20,153 bases of DNA from Pampinifervens sp037481935. GTDB lineage: Bacteria > Aquificota > Aquificia > Aquificales > Aquificaceae. Below, piece after piece: positions 19,479-20,153 of the stretch (positions within the stretch are counted from its first letter, which is position 1; every line of letters begins with the position of its first letter). Made by a program: the position numbers and the translations under genes. Below the pieces are notes generated by a model, which saw only the letters and a list, made by a program, of their open reading frames with translations, was not told where the DNA came from and ran no database searches. The stretch lies in assembly GCF_046159715.1 (NCBI RefSeq), contig NZ_JBJXCT010000016.1:1-20153 (forward strand). Direction: 5' to 3'.

Positions 19479-20067
19479 GGACAAACTCCTCCATCTTTCT
19501 GTGGTCTTTTATGCCAGGGCTTACCTCTATGCCGGAAGACACATCAACGGCGTAGGGCCTTACCACTCTGATAGCCTGTTTCACACTTTCAGGAGTCAGC
19601 CCACCCGCCAGAAAAACTCTGAAGCCTCTACCCATGAGCTCCTTTGCCACTTTCCAGTCTGACTTTAGACCTGTTCCACCATACGCTTCTCCTGAGCATG
19701 CGTCAATTAGCACCGCATGTGCTTTTTTCCAATCCTCATGAACTTCAAGCCCAGGACAGCTTCCAAAAGCCTTTATCACCCTTTCCATGCCAAGCCTTCT
19801 TGCAAAGTCCAGACTCTCCTCCCCGTGGAGTTGCACAAGGTCAAAGCCAACCTGAAGGACGTTTTCTACTTCCTCAGGCGAGGGGTTTACCATAACTGCC
19901 ACCTTTTTAACCCCGTCTCCAGCTCTTAAGAGTTGCTCAAATCTTTCAGGTTTTACATATCTCGGGCTTTTCGGATAGAGTATTATGCCCACATAGTCAA
20001 CACCAAGGCTTACTGCCTTTTCTATGTCCTCTTCTCTCGTGAAACCGCACAACTTGATTTTGACCAT
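19450..20067 (-). CDS. trpF: Phosphoribosylanthranilate isomerase TrpF
   Basis: TrpF isomerises N-(5-phosphoribosyl)anthranilate in tryptophan biosynthesis. The 205-aa TIM-barrel protein has the catalytic Cys7 in KIKLCGFT and the catalytic Asp in VLIDACSG. The phosphate-binding loops FLAGGLTPESV and VDVSSGIEVSPGIKD are present, and YVGIILYPKSPRYV and VQLHGEE are typical. It stands apart from other trp genes, as commonly seen in Aquificota. A TATAAT ends 12 bases before the ATG within a 25-bp element shared with murI. No Shine-Dalgarno sequence is seen, so the leader may be only a few bases. The downstream thioesterase gene overlaps by 29 bases. Confidence 0.96.
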   Translation of the reverse strand: MVKIKLCGFTREEDIEKAVSLGVDYVGIILYPKSPRYVKPERFEQLLRAGDGVKKVAVMVNPSPEEVENVLQVGFDLVQLHGEESLDFARRLGMERVIKAFGSCPGLEVHEDWKKAHAVLIDACSGEAYGGTGLKSDWKVAKELMGRGFRVFLAGGLTPESVKQAIRVVRPYAVDVSSGIEVSPGIKDHRKMEEFVHAVKNASED

Positions 20068-20079
20068 TCAGGGAAAAAT

Positions 20080-20104
20080 ATTATAACGCAAGTTGCAAGT
20101 TATA
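20080..20104 (-). promoter_or_regulatory. trpF promoter with dyad element
   Basis: On the minus strand TATAACTTGCAACT, then TGCG, then TTATAAT (20104-20080) matches the murI element at 49-73 in 23 of 25 positions. It keeps the TATAAC, 11 bases, GTTATA inverted repeat. The TATAAT (20085-20080) is placed as a -10 box. No standard -35 is seen. Confidence 0.65.
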
Positions 20105-20153
20105 GCATCCCTGCACTCCAGAGCCTATGGAGATTGTAAGAAATTACCGCCAT
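20100..20153 (-). other. Possible end of an upstream minus-strand gene at the window edge
   Basis: The minus strand is open from the window edge to a TAA at 20102-20100, translating as MAVISYNLHRLWSAGML. It could be the C-terminus of a gene entering from beyond the window, or chance; 17 codons are too few to decide. If real, its stop lies within the trpF promoter element. Confidence 0.2.

Overview
The window looks like ordinary chromosome from a thermophilic member of the Aquificota, probably Aquificaceae (a Hydrogenobacter or Thermocrinis relative). This is inferred from very tight packing, Lys/Glu-rich proteins, heavy use of AGG/AGA for Arg and ATA for Ile, and mixed-function operons in which genes of unrelated pathways overlap by a few bases. 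No rRNA, tRNA, insertion sequence or phage gene was seen.

Layout. 1-866: terminator of an upstream gene, then murI with its own promoter. 759-3918 (minus): rbfA, a Ski2/Hel308-like helicase and a DUF4416 protein, overlapping head to tail. 3900-6370 (plus): rpsF-ssb-rpsR-rplI-ccsB, divergent from rbfA. 6367-9921 (minus): oppC-like permease, pyrK, ribE and an EAL-HDOD protein, each overlapping the next by 1-4 bases. 9950-14696 (plus): MTH1187-type thiamine-binding protein, LonC-like protease, a Trp-rich orphan, fabD, argB, ending in an AT-rich terminator. 14805-15290 (plus): an exported SCP2-like protein. 15287-16012 (minus): truA, which abuts a three-repeat CRISPR-like array (16021-16201). 16202-16476: about 275 bases without a gene. 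16516-18003 (minus): phoH, ybeY and a probable 34-codon gene, ending in a terminator. 18117-19098 (plus): htpX behind a candidate structured leader. 19092-20067 (minus): trpF and a hotdog thioesterase.

Most genes are housekeeping: cell wall (murI), ribosome assembly and decay (rbfA, ybeY, phoH, truA, rpsF/rpsR/rplI), DNA maintenance (ssb, helicase), cytochrome c maturation (ccsB), biosynthesis (pyrK, ribE, fabD, argB, trpF) and quality control (htpX, LonC-like). The more interesting signals are non-coding. They are a possible pseudoknotted RNA in front of htpX, a 25-bp dyad promoter element shared almost exactly by murI and trpF, and an 8-bp inverted repeat that carries both -35 boxes of the divergent phoH/htpX pair. 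Others are a CRISPR array whose decayed last repeat forms part of a truA -10 box, and a pattern of -10 boxes so close to start codons that several operon-first genes may be leaderless.
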